A DNA stretch of 64,000 nucleotides from CAYNHF01 sp964397045 (GCA_964397045.1 CAYNHF010000012.1:1-64000), one strand, 5' to 3'. Positions 25,773 to 34,848 are shown, numbered from the stretch's first letter. Notes: a model not told the origin generated them from the letters alone. Made by a program: numbers and translations.

Positions 25773-25778
25773 CGTGTC

Positions 25779-25784
25779 ACCTTA
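25779..25784 (-). promoter_or_regulatory. -10 box TAAGGT, leaderless Gfo/Idh/MocA gene
   Basis: On the minus strand TAAGGT is followed by 6 nt and GTG 25772. Confidence 0.55.
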
Positions 25785-25846
25785 GGGCAGGCAGCATTGG
25801 TCGCGGTGGCGGGGAGGACTCGATCGCCAGAGAGGTCGGCGGCCGG

Positions 25847-25852
25847 TAGCGT
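25847..25852 (+). promoter_or_regulatory. -10 box TAGCGT, leaderless NTF2-like gene
   Basis: TAGCGT is followed by 6 nt and ATG 25859. With the minus-strand box at 25779 it forms a divergent pair of leaderless promoters. Confidence 0.55.
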
Positions 25853-25858
25853 GACAGC

Positions 25859-26272
25859 ATGGGGTGGATCGAAGAGATCGTTGAACTGCATGACTTCTTC
25901 GAGCGGTGGTTCACAGGGTCTGAGTCGACCCTCGACCGGATGGATGCGGTGCTCGCACCCGACTTTTCGATCATGGCTGCCGGCGGCGCCGAAGCAACGC
26001 GCGCGGAGCTGATCCAATCGATCCAGACAGCAAAGGGTGCCCGGCCTGGCATCGGTATTGCCACGTCTGATCACCGCCTCTTGTACCAGGACGCGCGCGT
26101 GGTTGTCGCGCGGTATGTCGAGGTACAAACCGGCCCTGAAGGCTGGACCCGCCGCTTGTCAACAGTGGTCTTCGTACGATCCCTGACGACACGCAACGGG
26201 GTCGAATGGCTCCGAGTTCATGAGACGTGGCTCGATCGAGATCCCAGATCCGGGATCGGGAATCCGTGTTAG
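25859..26272 (+). CDS. NTF2-like (DUF4440/SnoaL-type) protein
   Basis: 137 residues forming a single cone-shaped NTF2-like domain: IVELHDFFERWFTGS at the N-terminus, then DAVLAPDFSIMAAGG, and later ARYVEVQTGP and WLRVHETWL strands. It could be a small-molecule-binding protein or an enzyme such as a ketosteroid-isomerase relative; no catalytic residues are certain. A YCII-domain gene follows 50 nt later. Confidence 0.8.
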   Translation: MGWIEEIVELHDFFERWFTGSESTLDRMDAVLAPDFSIMAAGGAEATRAELIQSIQTAKGARPGIGIATSDHRLLYQDARVVVARYVEVQTGPEGWTRRLSTVVFVRSLTTRNGVEWLRVHETWLDRDPRSGIGNPC

Positions 26273-26322
26273 CCGCCGGGTGTTGTGCCTTGGCAGTACT
26301 GGAGCTACAGAAGGGGTGCGAG

Positions 26323-26658
26323 ATGGCGAGGTACATGATGGTGTACAAGGGAGAGGCCACCGATATGGCCGACATGACGCCCGAGCAGGGCGCAGCAGTC
26401 ATGGCGGCATGGGGAATCTGGATGGAGAAAGTGGGTCGAGCGCTTGTCGACGTCGGAACCCCCTTTGGTCCCGGCCGGTCGGTCGTCGATGATGGTTCGG
26501 TGGAAGCTGCTGCAGCTCTGACCGGCTACTCGATCGTTGAGGCAGCAGATCTCGACGCCGCGCTGTCGCTTGTCGATGGCCATCCCTACCTCAGCGAAGG
26601 CAAAGGCGACTACTCGATCGAGCTCTACGAGCTGATGCCGGTTCCTTTCGAAGACTGA
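26323..26658 (+). CDS. YCII-related domain protein
   Basis: 111 residues with the YCII/DGPF ferredoxin-like fold: ARYMMVYKGEA at the start, GALVDVG-like strand and PFGPGRSV, then YSIVEAADLDAALSLVDGHP and a final IELYELMPV. Such proteins are associated with ECF sigma factors or small-molecule catabolism, with no defined reaction here. ATG 26323 follows an AGAAGGGG stretch. The frame is open further upstream but not conserved. Confidence 0.83.
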   Translation: MARYMMVYKGEATDMADMTPEQGAAVMAAWGIWMEKVGRALVDVGTPFGPGRSVVDDGSVEAAAALTGYSIVEAADLDAALSLVDGHPYLSEGKGDYSIELYELMPVPFED

Positions 26659-26710
26659 CCCGAACACTCCCTCGCGGGTCCAGCGGAAGGTTGATGAGCG
26701 AGCACAGCGG

Positions 26711-27117
26711 GTGGCATTCGATGCGGACGATCGGAAAGAGTGTTTCATCGCCGTCATGGCCGCGCCGCAGGCGCGAGCCGATGGGTAACGCTGCCAGCCT
26801 CCGACCACTGGCCGGAGATGTCGCGATTCGTCGCGGAAGCGGTCGCGAGCGGTGAGGCCGACTCCGGCGTCTTGATGTGCTGGACGGGCACCGGACCCTC
26901 GATAGCCGCCAACAAGGTGGTTGGGGTGCGGGCGGCTCAGGCGAGTGACCTGCGGATCGCGGCGAAAGCCCGTTGCTGAAACGATGCCAATGTGCTGACG
27001 CTCAGCCTGGAGCGAACCGCCCCCGAGGTAGCGGCCGAGTGTGTCAACGCCTTCCTCGAGGTGACCGAGCCTGATGTCGACGAGATGGAGAGTATGTCCA
27101 AGCTCGACGGCGTGTGA
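26711..27117 (+). pseudogene. RpiB/LacA/LacB-type sugar-phosphate isomerase, degenerate
   Basis: A decayed isomerase gene. The core CWTGTGPSIAANKVVGVRAA and the continuation NDANVLTLSLERTAPEVAAE are the RpiB active-site and C-terminal motifs. They are separated by an in-frame TGA at 26977-26979, where relatives have Trp. The N-terminus (VAFDADDRKECF, from GTG 26711) is in another frame, so at least one indel lies between 26711 and ~26790. It cannot encode a full protein. Confidence 0.75.
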
Positions 27118-27149
27118 ATCGGCCCGGCTCGTCCGCGGTCGGCACTTCG

Positions 27150-30071
27150 TCAGTCGGCGGACGTGGTTTCGTTGCCCAGGAAACGGGCCAGGAGGACGAG
27201 CGCCGCACCCAGAGCCAGCAGCAGAAGACCGGCACGCAAGAACTCGACGGTGGACGCGCCGGTGACCGGCAACACGCTCACCGTCAACACGACGGTGAAG
27301 CTCGAGCAGGCTGCGGGGTCCTGGTCGTCGCAGGTGCGAAGTGTGACCGTGTAGGTTCCTGCCTCAGTGGCGGCCCCAATCCAGGACCCATCGCTCGCGA
27401 GCGTGAGTCCCGGTGGAAGTGTTCCGGACAGGAGGAACACCGCCCAACCATGGCCCTCGGGATCGACGATCGCAAGCGACGCCGGAGCATCATTTACGGC
27501 GACCGAGATCGAGTCCACGCCGACGTAGGTCGGAGCGTCGTTGACGGGATCAACCACCACGTCTGCGGAAGCGACGTCGCAGAGCGCGGTGGTGTCGCAG
27601 ATTTGGTAGGTGAAGGTGTCTGGTCCGTTGTAGTCGGGGTCGGGGGTGTAGGTGACGGCGCCGGTGACCGGGTCCACGGCGGTGGTGCCGTTGGCTGGTG
27701 GGGTGATGATGGTGACGGTGGTGGGGTCGAGGTTGCCGTCGATGTCGGTGTCGTTGGCGGTGACGTCGATGACGACTGGGGTGTCTTCGGGGGTGGAGGT
27801 GGCGTCGTTGTTGGCGACTGGTAGGTCGTTGGCCGGGTTGACGGTGATCGCGACGGTGGCGGTGTCACACAAGGCGGTTGGTGTGGTGGTGTCGCAGATT
27901 TGGTAGGTGATGGTGTCTGGTCCGTTGTAGTCGGGGTCGGGGGTGTAGGTGAGTTCTCCGGTGACCGGGTCCACCGTGACGGTTCCGTTGGTGGGTCCCG
28001 CAATGATGCTCACCGATGTCGGGTCCAGGTTCCCGTCCACATCCGAGTCGTTGTCTACCACATCGATGTCCACCGAGCCGTCCTCAGTCGTCGACGCGGT
28101 GTCGTCGGTCGCGGCCGGCGCATCGTTGATGGCAGTGACTGTGACCGTCACGGAAGCGGTGTCACACAGCGGCGTCGGTGAGGTGAGGTCGCACACCTCA
28201 TAAGTAAACGAGTCGACGCCGTTGGAGTCCGGGTTGGGGGTGTAGGTGACGACGCCGGTGACCGGATCCACACTCGTCGTACCACTGCTCGGTCCCGACG
28301 TCACCCTCACCGACGTCGGATCCAGGTCACCATCGAGATCCGAATCATTGTCCAACACCGCAACCACCAACGCCACATCCTCCCCCACCGCCCCCGCATC
28401 GTCGTTGGCTACCGGCGGTTCGGGTGCCCGTACCGTGGTGACCTCGTTGTCGGTGTTGTTGGTTGGATCCGGGTCGGCGATAGTCGATGTCACCGTCACC
28501 GTGTTGGTGTAGGTTCCGGAGAGGAACGTGGCTGCCGTGATGGTGATAGACACCGTGCCGACATCAACCGTTTCCAGGTCGCACGTGACCGTGCCGGCGC
28601 TCTCGCTGCAGGTTCCCTGGCCGGGAGTGGCGGAGACAAAGCCGATTCCGGCGGGAAGCGTGTCGACAACTCGCACGCTCTCGGCCGGATCCGGACCTCG
28701 GTTGGTGACAACGATCGAGTAGGCAATCGGTTGACCGGCTGTAACCGGATCACTTGCATCCGACTTCGTGACGCTGAGATCGGCTTCGGACACGACTGGC
28801 GTACCCACGGTGACGGTGTCCGAGGCGGGAGCGGTATCGCCCGTATCGGTGGTCTCGTCGATCGGCGTGGTCCCGACGTGGCCGGTGACGCTGTTCGTGT
28901 AGGTCCCTGCGGTGGAAGGAAACGAAACGTCGTATGTCAGAGCCGCGGTTCCTCCGGCCGACACTTGGAAGATTCCAACGAATGTGAGGTCTTGGCCGGC
29001 AACGGATGGGTCTGCGATCGGTACCCCGTCGTACCGGGCGCTTCCAGCGAGGTACGTCGCGCTGCCGGGGAGTGTGTCTACGAAGTCGTCGAGCGTGACC
29101 TGGATCGGGCCGGTGTTGCTCACCGTCACCGTGTAGGAGATCTGGCCCCCAGATGCTGGAAGGATCGACGGGGTCGCGACCTTGGTGAGCACGGTGGTGT
29201 TCTCCGCGGGGAGTATGGGCTCGAGGGCCGTGAAGGAGCCGGTATCGGTGTGCTTGATCTGGGTGCCGCTCGAGATGTAATTCACTGGAGATACGGACGT
29301 CGGGCTCGTCGTTGTCCCGGAGGCAACGAATGTGTAGACCGCGGTGTAGTCCTGATTCTTCCCACCGAGACCCGTCACGAGGAGCGTGTCGTGGAAGGTC
29401 CCGGAAGCAGCGAAGGTGATCCGAACGTCGACGAGGTCGTACGCGTCTGCAGGCCAGTTCGGAGCGGCGGCAGGGGTAGCGGCGAAGATCCCCGCGGCTC
29501 CCACCTGGCCGGTGGCGCCGGTGACCGTCATAGTCATGATGCCGCCCAGCACGGCCGGATTGGGCCCGGCGATCACCGTGTCGACCTTGTTGGCCGATGC
29601 CTTGATCGTCTCAGCTGTGGTCAAGGAATACGCGTCATCGCAGATCGCGGCGCCGACGTCGGGTCGACCTTCGTACAGCGCCAGCGTGTGAGTCTGGTCC
29701 GTCGCCGTTTCGCTGCCGGCCGTGAGGTAGAAGTAGGCGTACGCCGTTTCACCTGTACCCAGAGGTCCGATATGGAAAAGGCCATCTTCGGCGGCGGCGA
29801 GACTGACCACTCCCCCAGCGAAACTCCCCAGCCCGGCCCATGCATCCGCGAGGGGTGCGCCACCGTTGGTGATGGCGTAACCGGCGTAGGAGCCGGTGAG
29901 CTGCGGTGAGATACCGGTATCGATGTAGAGGATTGGGCTCGACACGCGGGCAGTGGTTATGGACGCGGTTGTACAGTCGCCGGCGTGGGCGGCGCCGATG
30001 GGAACCGCAACAATCGCCGTGGCGAGTGAAGCGGCCGCAAGCAGCGCAGCGAAACGGTGGATCAAGGTCAT
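27150..30071 (-). CDS. LPxTG-anchored surface protein with DUF11 and tandem Ig-like repeats
   Basis: A 973-residue exported protein. A signal peptide ends around residue 30 (AHAG). Residues ~31-420 are beta-rich, including a DUF11-like stretch (KVATPSILPASGGQISYTVT). A clear DUF11 domain lies at ~428-548 (DLSVTKSDASDPV, NRGPDPAESVRVVDTLPAG). Three ~95-residue Ig/cadherin-like repeats follow (~553-842), each with EDxxxxxDVxxNDxDxDGNLDP and VDPVTGxxTYTPDPDYNGPD. The C-terminus has LPVTG at 934-938, a hydrophobic helix and a short tail with a single Arg. It is probably covalently anchored by a sortase and may act in adhesion. No sortase gene is in the window. Confidence 0.88.
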   Translation of the reverse strand: MTLIHRFAALLAAASLATAIVAVPIGAAHAGDCTTASITTARVSSPILYIDTGISPQLTGSYAGYAITNGGAPLADAWAGLGSFAGGVVSLAAAEDGLFHIGPLGTGETAYAYFYLTAGSETATDQTHTLALYEGRPDVGAAICDDAYSLTTAETIKASANKVDTVIAGPNPAVLGGIMTMTVTGATGQVGAAGIFAATPAAAPNWPADAYDLVDVRITFAASGTFHDTLLVTGLGGKNQDYTAVYTFVASGTTTSPTSVSPVNYISSGTQIKHTDTGSFTALEPILPAENTTVLTKVATPSILPASGGQISYTVTVSNTGPIQVTLDDFVDTLPGSATYLAGSARYDGVPIADPSVAGQDLTFVGIFQVSAGGTAALTYDVSFPSTAGTYTNSVTGHVGTTPIDETTDTGDTAPASDTVTVGTPVVSEADLSVTKSDASDPVTAGQPIAYSIVVTNRGPDPAESVRVVDTLPAGIGFVSATPGQGTCSESAGTVTCDLETVDVGTVSITITAATFLSGTYTNTVTVTSTIADPDPTNNTDNEVTTVRAPEPPVANDDAGAVGEDVALVVAVLDNDSDLDGDLDPTSVRVTSGPSSGTTSVDPVTGVVTYTPNPDSNGVDSFTYEVCDLTSPTPLCDTASVTVTVTAINDAPAATDDTASTTEDGSVDIDVVDNDSDVDGNLDPTSVSIIAGPTNGTVTVDPVTGELTYTPDPDYNGPDTITYQICDTTTPTALCDTATVAITVNPANDLPVANNDATSTPEDTPVVIDVTANDTDIDGNLDPTTVTIITPPANGTTAVDPVTGAVTYTPDPDYNGPDTFTYQICDTTALCDVASADVVVDPVNDAPTYVGVDSISVAVNDAPASLAIVDPEGHGWAVFLLSGTLPPGLTLASDGSWIGAATEAGTYTVTLRTCDDQDPAACSSFTVVLTVSVLPVTGASTVEFLRAGLLLLALGAALVLLARFLGNETTSAD
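27545..28410. repeat. Three tandem ~290-bp repeats inside the surface-protein gene
   Basis: The Ig-like repeats are conserved at the DNA level, most strongly the last two: a shared stretch around TCCGTTGTAGTCGGGGTCGG occurs near 27620 and again near 27920. This indicates recent duplication or ongoing recombination and could collapse in short-read assemblies. Confidence 0.75.
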
Positions 30072-30373
30072 TGGGCCTCAAGTGGGGGACGGAAGATGTA
30101 TCGGCGGCAATCAACCGACGGATGAGCGATTCACATCCGGTCAAGAGACTCCAGGCAACCCGACACGTCCGTCGCCGGCTCAGGCGTCCAGGGCCCGCAT
30201 CCGGCGCAGCTCGTCGACTTCGAAGGCCTGTCGGACTTTGCGAAGCAGCAACGCGCCCACGAAGCTCACGATGAAGCCGGTCCATCACGGCGCCTGAATC
30301 CGGTCGAGTGGGCGCGAGCCGTCAGGGAAGCGTTGGGCCGGATCACCCACGTGCGAGGAACCACACCGCGGCC
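30072..30373. other. Intergenic region with a possible membrane-protein remnant
   Basis: About 300 nt upstream of the surface-protein gene. On the minus strand near 30183-30280, a short frame reads VSFVGALLLRKVRQAFEVD and ends at a stop, preceded closely by another stop. It looks like the C-terminal end of a small membrane protein, possibly a remnant. No other gene was seen. Confidence 0.35.
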
Positions 30374-30379
30374 TACCGT
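30374..30379 (+). promoter_or_regulatory. -10 box TACCGT, leaderless DUF1697 gene
   Basis: TACCGT is followed by 6 nt and ATG 30386. Confidence 0.55.
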
Positions 30380-30385
30380 GACCGG

Positions 30386-30907
30386 ATGCTCCGCCACGTT
30401 GCGTTCTTGAGAGCGATCAACACGCCGCCGCGGCACGTGAAGATGGAGGTGGTGCGCGGCAGCTTTGAACGGCTCGGCCTCGAGAGGGTCGTCACCTACA
30501 TCGCTTCGGGCAACGTCATCTTCGAGACTTCCGCCACGGCGGGCCTGGCCGGATCTATTGAGCGAGCGCTGGAGGAGGATCTGGGTTTCTCCGTCCCCGT
30601 GTACCTGCGCTCCGGTCGTGAGGTCGTGGCCGTTGCCGATCGTCGTCCCTTCGGTGAGCTCTCGACCGCAGCTGAAATCTCGTTCTTGCCTGCGCGCCCC
30701 GATCCCGCTGCGGTGCGGAGCCTCCTGGCGACGGTGACCGGTGACGACCGCCTCGCCGTCATCGACCGCGAGGTGCACTGGTATCACCCGGGTCGCCGGG
30801 ACGAGTCTTCCCACAATGAGGCAACGGTGGTCCGGATCCTCGGGATGGTGACCACGCAGCGCTCGGCTCGCACCGTCATCGCGATCGCGGACAGGTTTCT
30901 GCGATGA
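30386..30907 (+). CDS. DUF1697 domain protein
   Basis: 173 residues matching DUF1697 throughout: HVAFLRAINTPPRHVKMEVV at the start, GLERVVTYIASGNVIFET, LGFSVPVYLRS and a C-terminal TVVRILGMVTTQRSARTV. DUF1697 proteins are common soluble bacterial proteins of unknown function. The frame opens at 30308, but the -10 box and the conserved N-terminus place the start at ATG 30386. Confidence 0.88.
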   Translation: MLRHVAFLRAINTPPRHVKMEVVRGSFERLGLERVVTYIASGNVIFETSATAGLAGSIERALEEDLGFSVPVYLRSGREVVAVADRRPFGELSTAAEISFLPARPDPAAVRSLLATVTGDDRLAVIDREVHWYHPGRRDESSHNEATVVRILGMVTTQRSARTVIAIADRFLR

Positions 30908-30973
30908 GACGCCGTTGAGGCGAGGCGAACAAGGCGATAGGGTTCGGAGCGCCAGGGGTCGCTCGGCGCCGAC

Positions 30974-31876
30974 CTAGCCCCGGGAGCGTCCCAGCCGATC
31001 GCGTTCTTGATCCATCCGGTCGAGTTCGTCTGCGCCGCTCACCACGATCTCGGGATCCATGCTGAAATCGAGGTCCGGGTTCCGCCCGACGTAGTCGACT
31101 GCATTGAGGATCGTCTTCAGAGCGTTCAGCCGAGCCTTCGGTTTGCTGTTGGAACGGATGATCAGCCACGGGGCGGTGCCGGTCGAGGTGCGTTCCAGCA
31201 TGCGGTGCTTCATGTCGGTGAAGTCATCCCAGTACTCCTGCGCCTGCAGATCCACCTCGCTCAGCTTCCACTGTCGGAGCGGATCGTTGCGCCGCCGCTC
31301 GAAGCGTTTGGCCTGGGTCTGCTTATCGACGCTGAAGTAGAGCTTCACCAACACCGTGCCCTGACGGACGATGTCCTTCTCGAACCCTACGACACCGCGT
31401 AGAAACGACCGGTACTCGTCCTTGGTGCAGAATCCGAATACGGGTTCGACGATCGCCCGGTTGTACCAGGAGCGGTCGAACAGGATCATATCACCACCGG
31501 CCGGGAAGTGGTTCACATATCGCTGGAAATACCACTGGGTGCGCTGCTGTGGAGTCGGCTTACCGAGCGCCACAACCTGATAGCGCTTCTCGTTCATGAA
31601 ACGGGTAATACGACGAATCGTGCCGCCCTTCCCCGAGGCATCCCTGCCTTCGAACACTACGATCATCGGCGTCTGGGTGGCTTCGAGATGGCGCTGCAGC
31701 GTGAGGAGTTCTATCTGATACGGGTGGAGGCTGCGGTCCTTCTCCCGAACCAGCAGGAGCTTGTCTCGCTCAGCTTCGAGGAGGTCTCGGTCCTCCTCCA
31801 GCTGCTTCACACGGGCGCGCAACAGGTCCAGGTCGGCAACCTGTGGATCTGCCTCGAATGCTGGTTGGCTGTTCAT
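30974..31876 (-). CDS. ppk2: Polyphosphate kinase 2 family protein
   Basis: 300 residues. PPK2 enzymes transfer phosphate between polyphosphate and nucleotides. A coiled N-terminus (~18-48) precedes the kinase core: Walker A GRDASGKGG at 77-85, lid arginines in TIRRITRFMN, and Walker B DRSWYNR at 134-140, followed by FLRGVVGFEKD and YWDDFTDMKHRML. The length fits single-domain PPK2. Whether it makes NTP from NDP or NDP from NMP cannot be told here. A polyphosphate glucokinase at 53.5 kb suggests active polyphosphate use. Confidence 0.93.
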   Translation of the reverse strand: MNSQPAFEADPQVADLDLLRARVKQLEEDRDLLEAERDKLLLVREKDRSLHPYQIELLTLQRHLEATQTPMIVVFEGRDASGKGGTIRRITRFMNEKRYQVVALGKPTPQQRTQWYFQRYVNHFPAGGDMILFDRSWYNRAIVEPVFGFCTKDEYRSFLRGVVGFEKDIVRQGTVLVKLYFSVDKQTQAKRFERRRNDPLRQWKLSEVDLQAQEYWDDFTDMKHRMLERTSTGTAPWLIIRSNSKPKARLNALKTILNAVDYVGRNPDLDFSMDPEIVVSGADELDRMDQERDRLGRSRG

Positions 31877-32128
31877 AGCTCGCTTCCGCTGATGTCGGTA
31901 GAAGGACCGTAGACCTCATGACGTCGTTGTCTGGCCTGGAGACGGCGCCATCAAGCGAGACGGCGGTCCGTCACGCGCCCTCAGCCTAGTTGGGAAAGGT
32001 CGCGAAAATCCAGCGAGAATCTGGCTCGATCGGCTCCCCCGTGGCCTCAGTAGCACCGTGAGGGGAGCAAGCGCATTGTCCCCTCCGCGGGTCCTGCCTG
32101 CGGCGAACAGGGTCGGTGGCATTGGCCC

Positions 32129-32134
32129 TAGGGT
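32129..32134 (+). promoter_or_regulatory. -10 box TAGGGT, leaderless catabolic cluster promoter
   Basis: TAGGGT is followed by 6 nt and ATG 32141. The ~260-nt region between this gene and ppk2 carries no other gene. It would drive the cluster 32141-36743. Confidence 0.55.
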
Positions 32135-32140
32135 CATTGC

Positions 32141-33148
32141 ATGCTTCGTGTCTTCGTGACCCACAATCCCGAGGATCTTGCTGCCTACTACGGGCGGGCT
32201 CTGCCTGAGTTGTCCCGGCTCGTCGAAGTCGTGCCCAATCCGCAACCACGTGACCTCACGACGGTCGAGCTGGTCGCCGCGGCCGCGGACTGCGACGTCA
32301 TCGTGTCGCATCGGTCGACACCCGGTGCGGCCGAGCTATTCGCCGGTTCCCCCCGACTACTCGCGTTCCTGCGATGTGCGGTCGACATCAGCGACGTCGA
32401 TGTCGACGCCGCCAGCTCCGCAGGCGTCCTAGTAGCCCGCGCAGACAAGAGCTTTGTCCCTTCTACCGCTGAACTAGCCTTGGCGCTCATGCTTGACGTG
32501 AGTCGCAACGTGAGCCTCTCCACCCACGACTATGCGTCAGGCAGACTCCCGCCACAGCGGCAGGGTCGCCAGCTCCGTGGCCAGACGGCCGGCATTATTG
32601 GATTCGGCGCGGTGGGAAGCTACCTCGCCGACCTGCTGGCGGGGATTGGCATGAACGTAGTGGTCTACGACCCGTGCGTGGAGCTTGCCTCCTCCCGCTT
32701 CGAGATGGTCTCGCTCGGTATTCTTCTGCAGGCGGCGGACTTCGTCTTGCCGCTGGCGCCCGCCAACGAATCTACCCGCGATCTCATCGGTGCCCCCGAA
32801 CTCGCCATGATGAAACCCACGGCGATCCTCATCAACGTGTCGCGTGGTGAGCTCGTAGATGAAGACGCCGTCGCGGCGGCGCTGGACGGCGGAAAGCTGG
32901 GCGGGTTGGGGATGGATGTGGGTTGGGCTGCAGACCAGCGCCCGACTCCCTCGCTTGCGGGGAGGCCGGGCGTGGTCGCCACTCCCCATCTCGGGGGTCT
33001 CACGCCTGAGAACGCAGATGCCCAGGCCGCCAGCAGCGTCGCTCAGATCGAGGCCATGCTTGCCCATGAGATGCCACCGCGCGCGGTCAACCCGGAGGCG
33101 GCAACCCGGCTCCGTTCCTGGTGGGCGGCCGAAGCGAACGCGCAGTGA
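32141..33148 (+). CDS. D-2-hydroxyacid dehydrogenase family protein
   Basis: 335 residues. Rossmann motif GFGAVGSYLADLLAG in the middle; catalytic Arg in INVSRGELVDEDA and His in ATPHLGGLT, with the acidic partner in GLGMDVGW unclear. It probably interconverts a 2-keto acid and a D-2-hydroxy acid with NAD(P)H. It is the first gene of a five-gene plus-strand cluster and overlaps the amidohydrolase gene by 4 nt (GTGA). Confidence 0.88.
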   Translation: MLRVFVTHNPEDLAAYYGRALPELSRLVEVVPNPQPRDLTTVELVAAAADCDVIVSHRSTPGAAELFAGSPRLLAFLRCAVDISDVDVDAASSAGVLVARADKSFVPSTAELALALMLDVSRNVSLSTHDYASGRLPPQRQGRQLRGQTAGIIGFGAVGSYLADLLAGIGMNVVVYDPCVELASSRFEMVSLGILLQAADFVLPLAPANESTRDLIGAPELAMMKPTAILINVSRGELVDEDAVAAALDGGKLGGLGMDVGWAADQRPTPSLAGRPGVVATPHLGGLTPENADAQAASSVAQIEAMLAHEMPPRAVNPEAATRLRSWWAAEANAQ

Positions 33149-33972
33149 GACCGTTGAACCGGGACATGCCGGCAGGCGCCTGCGACACTCACATTCACTT
33201 CTACGATCCGAGGGTTCGGGTAGCCGCGACCAGCGTGCTAGAGCCTCCCCCATCCAGCGTCTCCGACTACAGACGGTTTCGGGACTCGCTCGGCCTCAGG
33301 CGATGCGTCGTTGTGCAGCCGACGACGTACGGGATGGACAACTCGTGTCAGCTCGAGGCAGTCGCCGCCCTGGGAACAGACGCCCGCGCCGTGGTGGTGG
33401 TGGATTCGACGATTCCTGATGCCGAGTTGGACCGGCTCACGCAGCGCGGGGCCCGTGGGGCCCGCTTCCACATGCTGCCGGGTGGGGCAGTCGACTGGGG
33501 AGAACTCGACGAAGTGGCTCGCCGGATCGCTCTTCACGGGTGGCACATCCAGCTTCAATTGAATGGACGGGAGCTCGCAGCCCGAATGCCACAGCTGCTG
33601 CGACTTCCCACCCCGCTGGTGATCGACCACATCGGCCGGTTCATGCCTCCCGTTTCGGTGGACCACGGCGGGTTCGCCGCGCTGCTTGGGTTGGTACGTT
33701 CTGGCAACTGCTGGGTGAAGTTGTCTGCCCCCTACGAATCCTCCCTAGCCGGCCCACCTCGGTACGAAGACCTCACCCCCACGGTGGCTTCGCTGGTGAG
33801 CGAGGTGCCAGATCGACTGCTCTGGGCGAGCAACTGGCCACATCCAGGTAGGGAGGTTCCACCGGACGGGGCGCAGTTGCTGGGACTCCTCGAAGCATGG
33901 ATCCCGGAACCAGCGATGCGATATCGCGTTCTGGTCGAGAATCCTGTCAACCTCTACGGCTTCGCCGACTAA
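33145..33972 (+). CDS. Amidohydrolase, 2-pyrone-4,6-dicarboxylate lactonase-like
   Basis: 275 residues of the amidohydrolase superfamily. The metal-site HxH is in CDTHIHFYDPR near the start, with LVIDHIGRF in the middle and LLWASNWPHPG near the end, the pattern of LigI-type lactonases and sulfomuconolactonases. It should hydrolyse a lactone in a catabolic route. GTG 33145 overlaps the upstream stop; the frame extends further but overlaps the dehydrogenase gene. Confidence 0.87.
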   Translation: MRPLNRDMPAGACDTHIHFYDPRVRVAATSVLEPPPSSVSDYRRFRDSLGLRRCVVVQPTTYGMDNSCQLEAVAALGTDARAVVVVDSTIPDAELDRLTQRGARGARFHMLPGGAVDWGELDEVARRIALHGWHIQLQLNGRELAARMPQLLRLPTPLVIDHIGRFMPPVSVDHGGFAALLGLVRSGNCWVKLSAPYESSLAGPPRYEDLTPTVASLVSEVPDRLLWASNWPHPGREVPPDGAQLLGLLEAWIPEPAMRYRVLVENPVNLYGFAD

Positions 33973-34026
33973 TGGCATCTCATACGTCGGCTGTAGAATC
34001 GGCGCCCGTTTAGCCGATCGACCCAC

Positions 34027-34848
34027 GTGCCCGTCTACATCGCAAAGGGCCCAGCCGAAGGAGGGCACATCACCACTCCCCCCGCCGCTCAGTACGCCAC
34101 CTACCCCTCGCTCCAGGGAAGGTCCGTATTCATCACCGGTGGCGCAGCCGGGATCGGTCGTGCGCTGGTCCAGGAGTTCGCACGCCAGGGCAGCAGGGTC
34201 GGCTTCGCAGACATCAACCGCGAGCAAGCCGAGGCGACGGTTGCGTCCTGTCACGGGGTGACCCATCTCCCCCGCTTCTACGAGGTCGACCTGGTCGACA
34301 TTGCGTCACTGCAGCGGGTGCTTGCTGCGGCGATCGAAGACCTGGAGGGAATCGATGTCCTCGTCAACAATGCCGCCAACGATGATCGTCACCGCTGGGA
34401 TGAGGTCAGCGTCGAGTACTGGGACAATCGGCTCAACACCAACCTGCGCCACTACTTCTTTGCGATTCAGGCGGTGGCGCCCGGGATGATCGAAGCCGGG
34501 TCGGGGTCCATCATCAACATCGGCAGCAGCAGCTACATGATGCAAGAGGACTTCTTCCCGGGGTATGCGATCGCCAAATCCGGAGTCGAGGGAATCACAC
34601 GCACCATGGCCCGCACGTTCGGGGCGCACAATGTGCGGGTCAACACCGTGTTGCCCGGGTGGGTCGCCACGGATCGACAACTCGAACTCTGGTGGACCGC
34701 AGAGGGAGAGGCGCAAACGCTGGAGGACCAGGCGATCAAACGTCGGATCTACCCGACCGAGTTCGCTCAGATGGTGCTGTTCCTTGGTGCAGACGACGGA
34801 GCTGCGTGCACGGCACAGAGCTTCATGGTGGACGGCGGACGGTTCTAG
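34027..34848 (+). CDS. SDR family oxidoreductase
   Basis: 273 residues with a full classical SDR set: TGGAAGIGRAL cofactor motif, NNAAN, Ser in IGSSSYM, and YAIAK (YxxxK). The C-terminus ends MVDGGRF. Members of this type oxidise sugars or hydroxy acids, for example aldose dehydrogenases. The start GTG 34027 gives a ~30-residue extension before the core; a TAGAAT box at 33994-33999 could be an internal promoter. Confidence 0.88.
   Translation: MPVYIAKGPAEGGHITTPPAAQYATYPSLQGRSVFITGGAAGIGRALVQEFARQGSRVGFADINREQAEATVASCHGVTHLPRFYEVDLVDIASLQRVLAAAIEDLEGIDVLVNNAANDDRHRWDEVSVEYWDNRLNTNLRHYFFAIQAVAPGMIEAGSGSIINIGSSSYMMQEDFFPGYAIAKSGVEGITRTMARTFGAHNVRVNTVLPGWVATDRQLELWWTAEGEAQTLEDQAIKRRIYPTEFAQMVLFLGADDGAACTAQSFMVDGGRF

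Noticed and set aside
26977..26979. The TGA in the RpiB-like gene as a selenocysteine codon
   Set aside because: Family members have Trp, not Cys, at this place; the N-terminus is also frameshifted, and no SECIS-like hairpin was seen.
28731..29909. A 392-codon plus-strand frame opposite the surface-protein gene
   Set aside because: Antisense shadow; the minus strand has signal peptide, domains and sorting signal.
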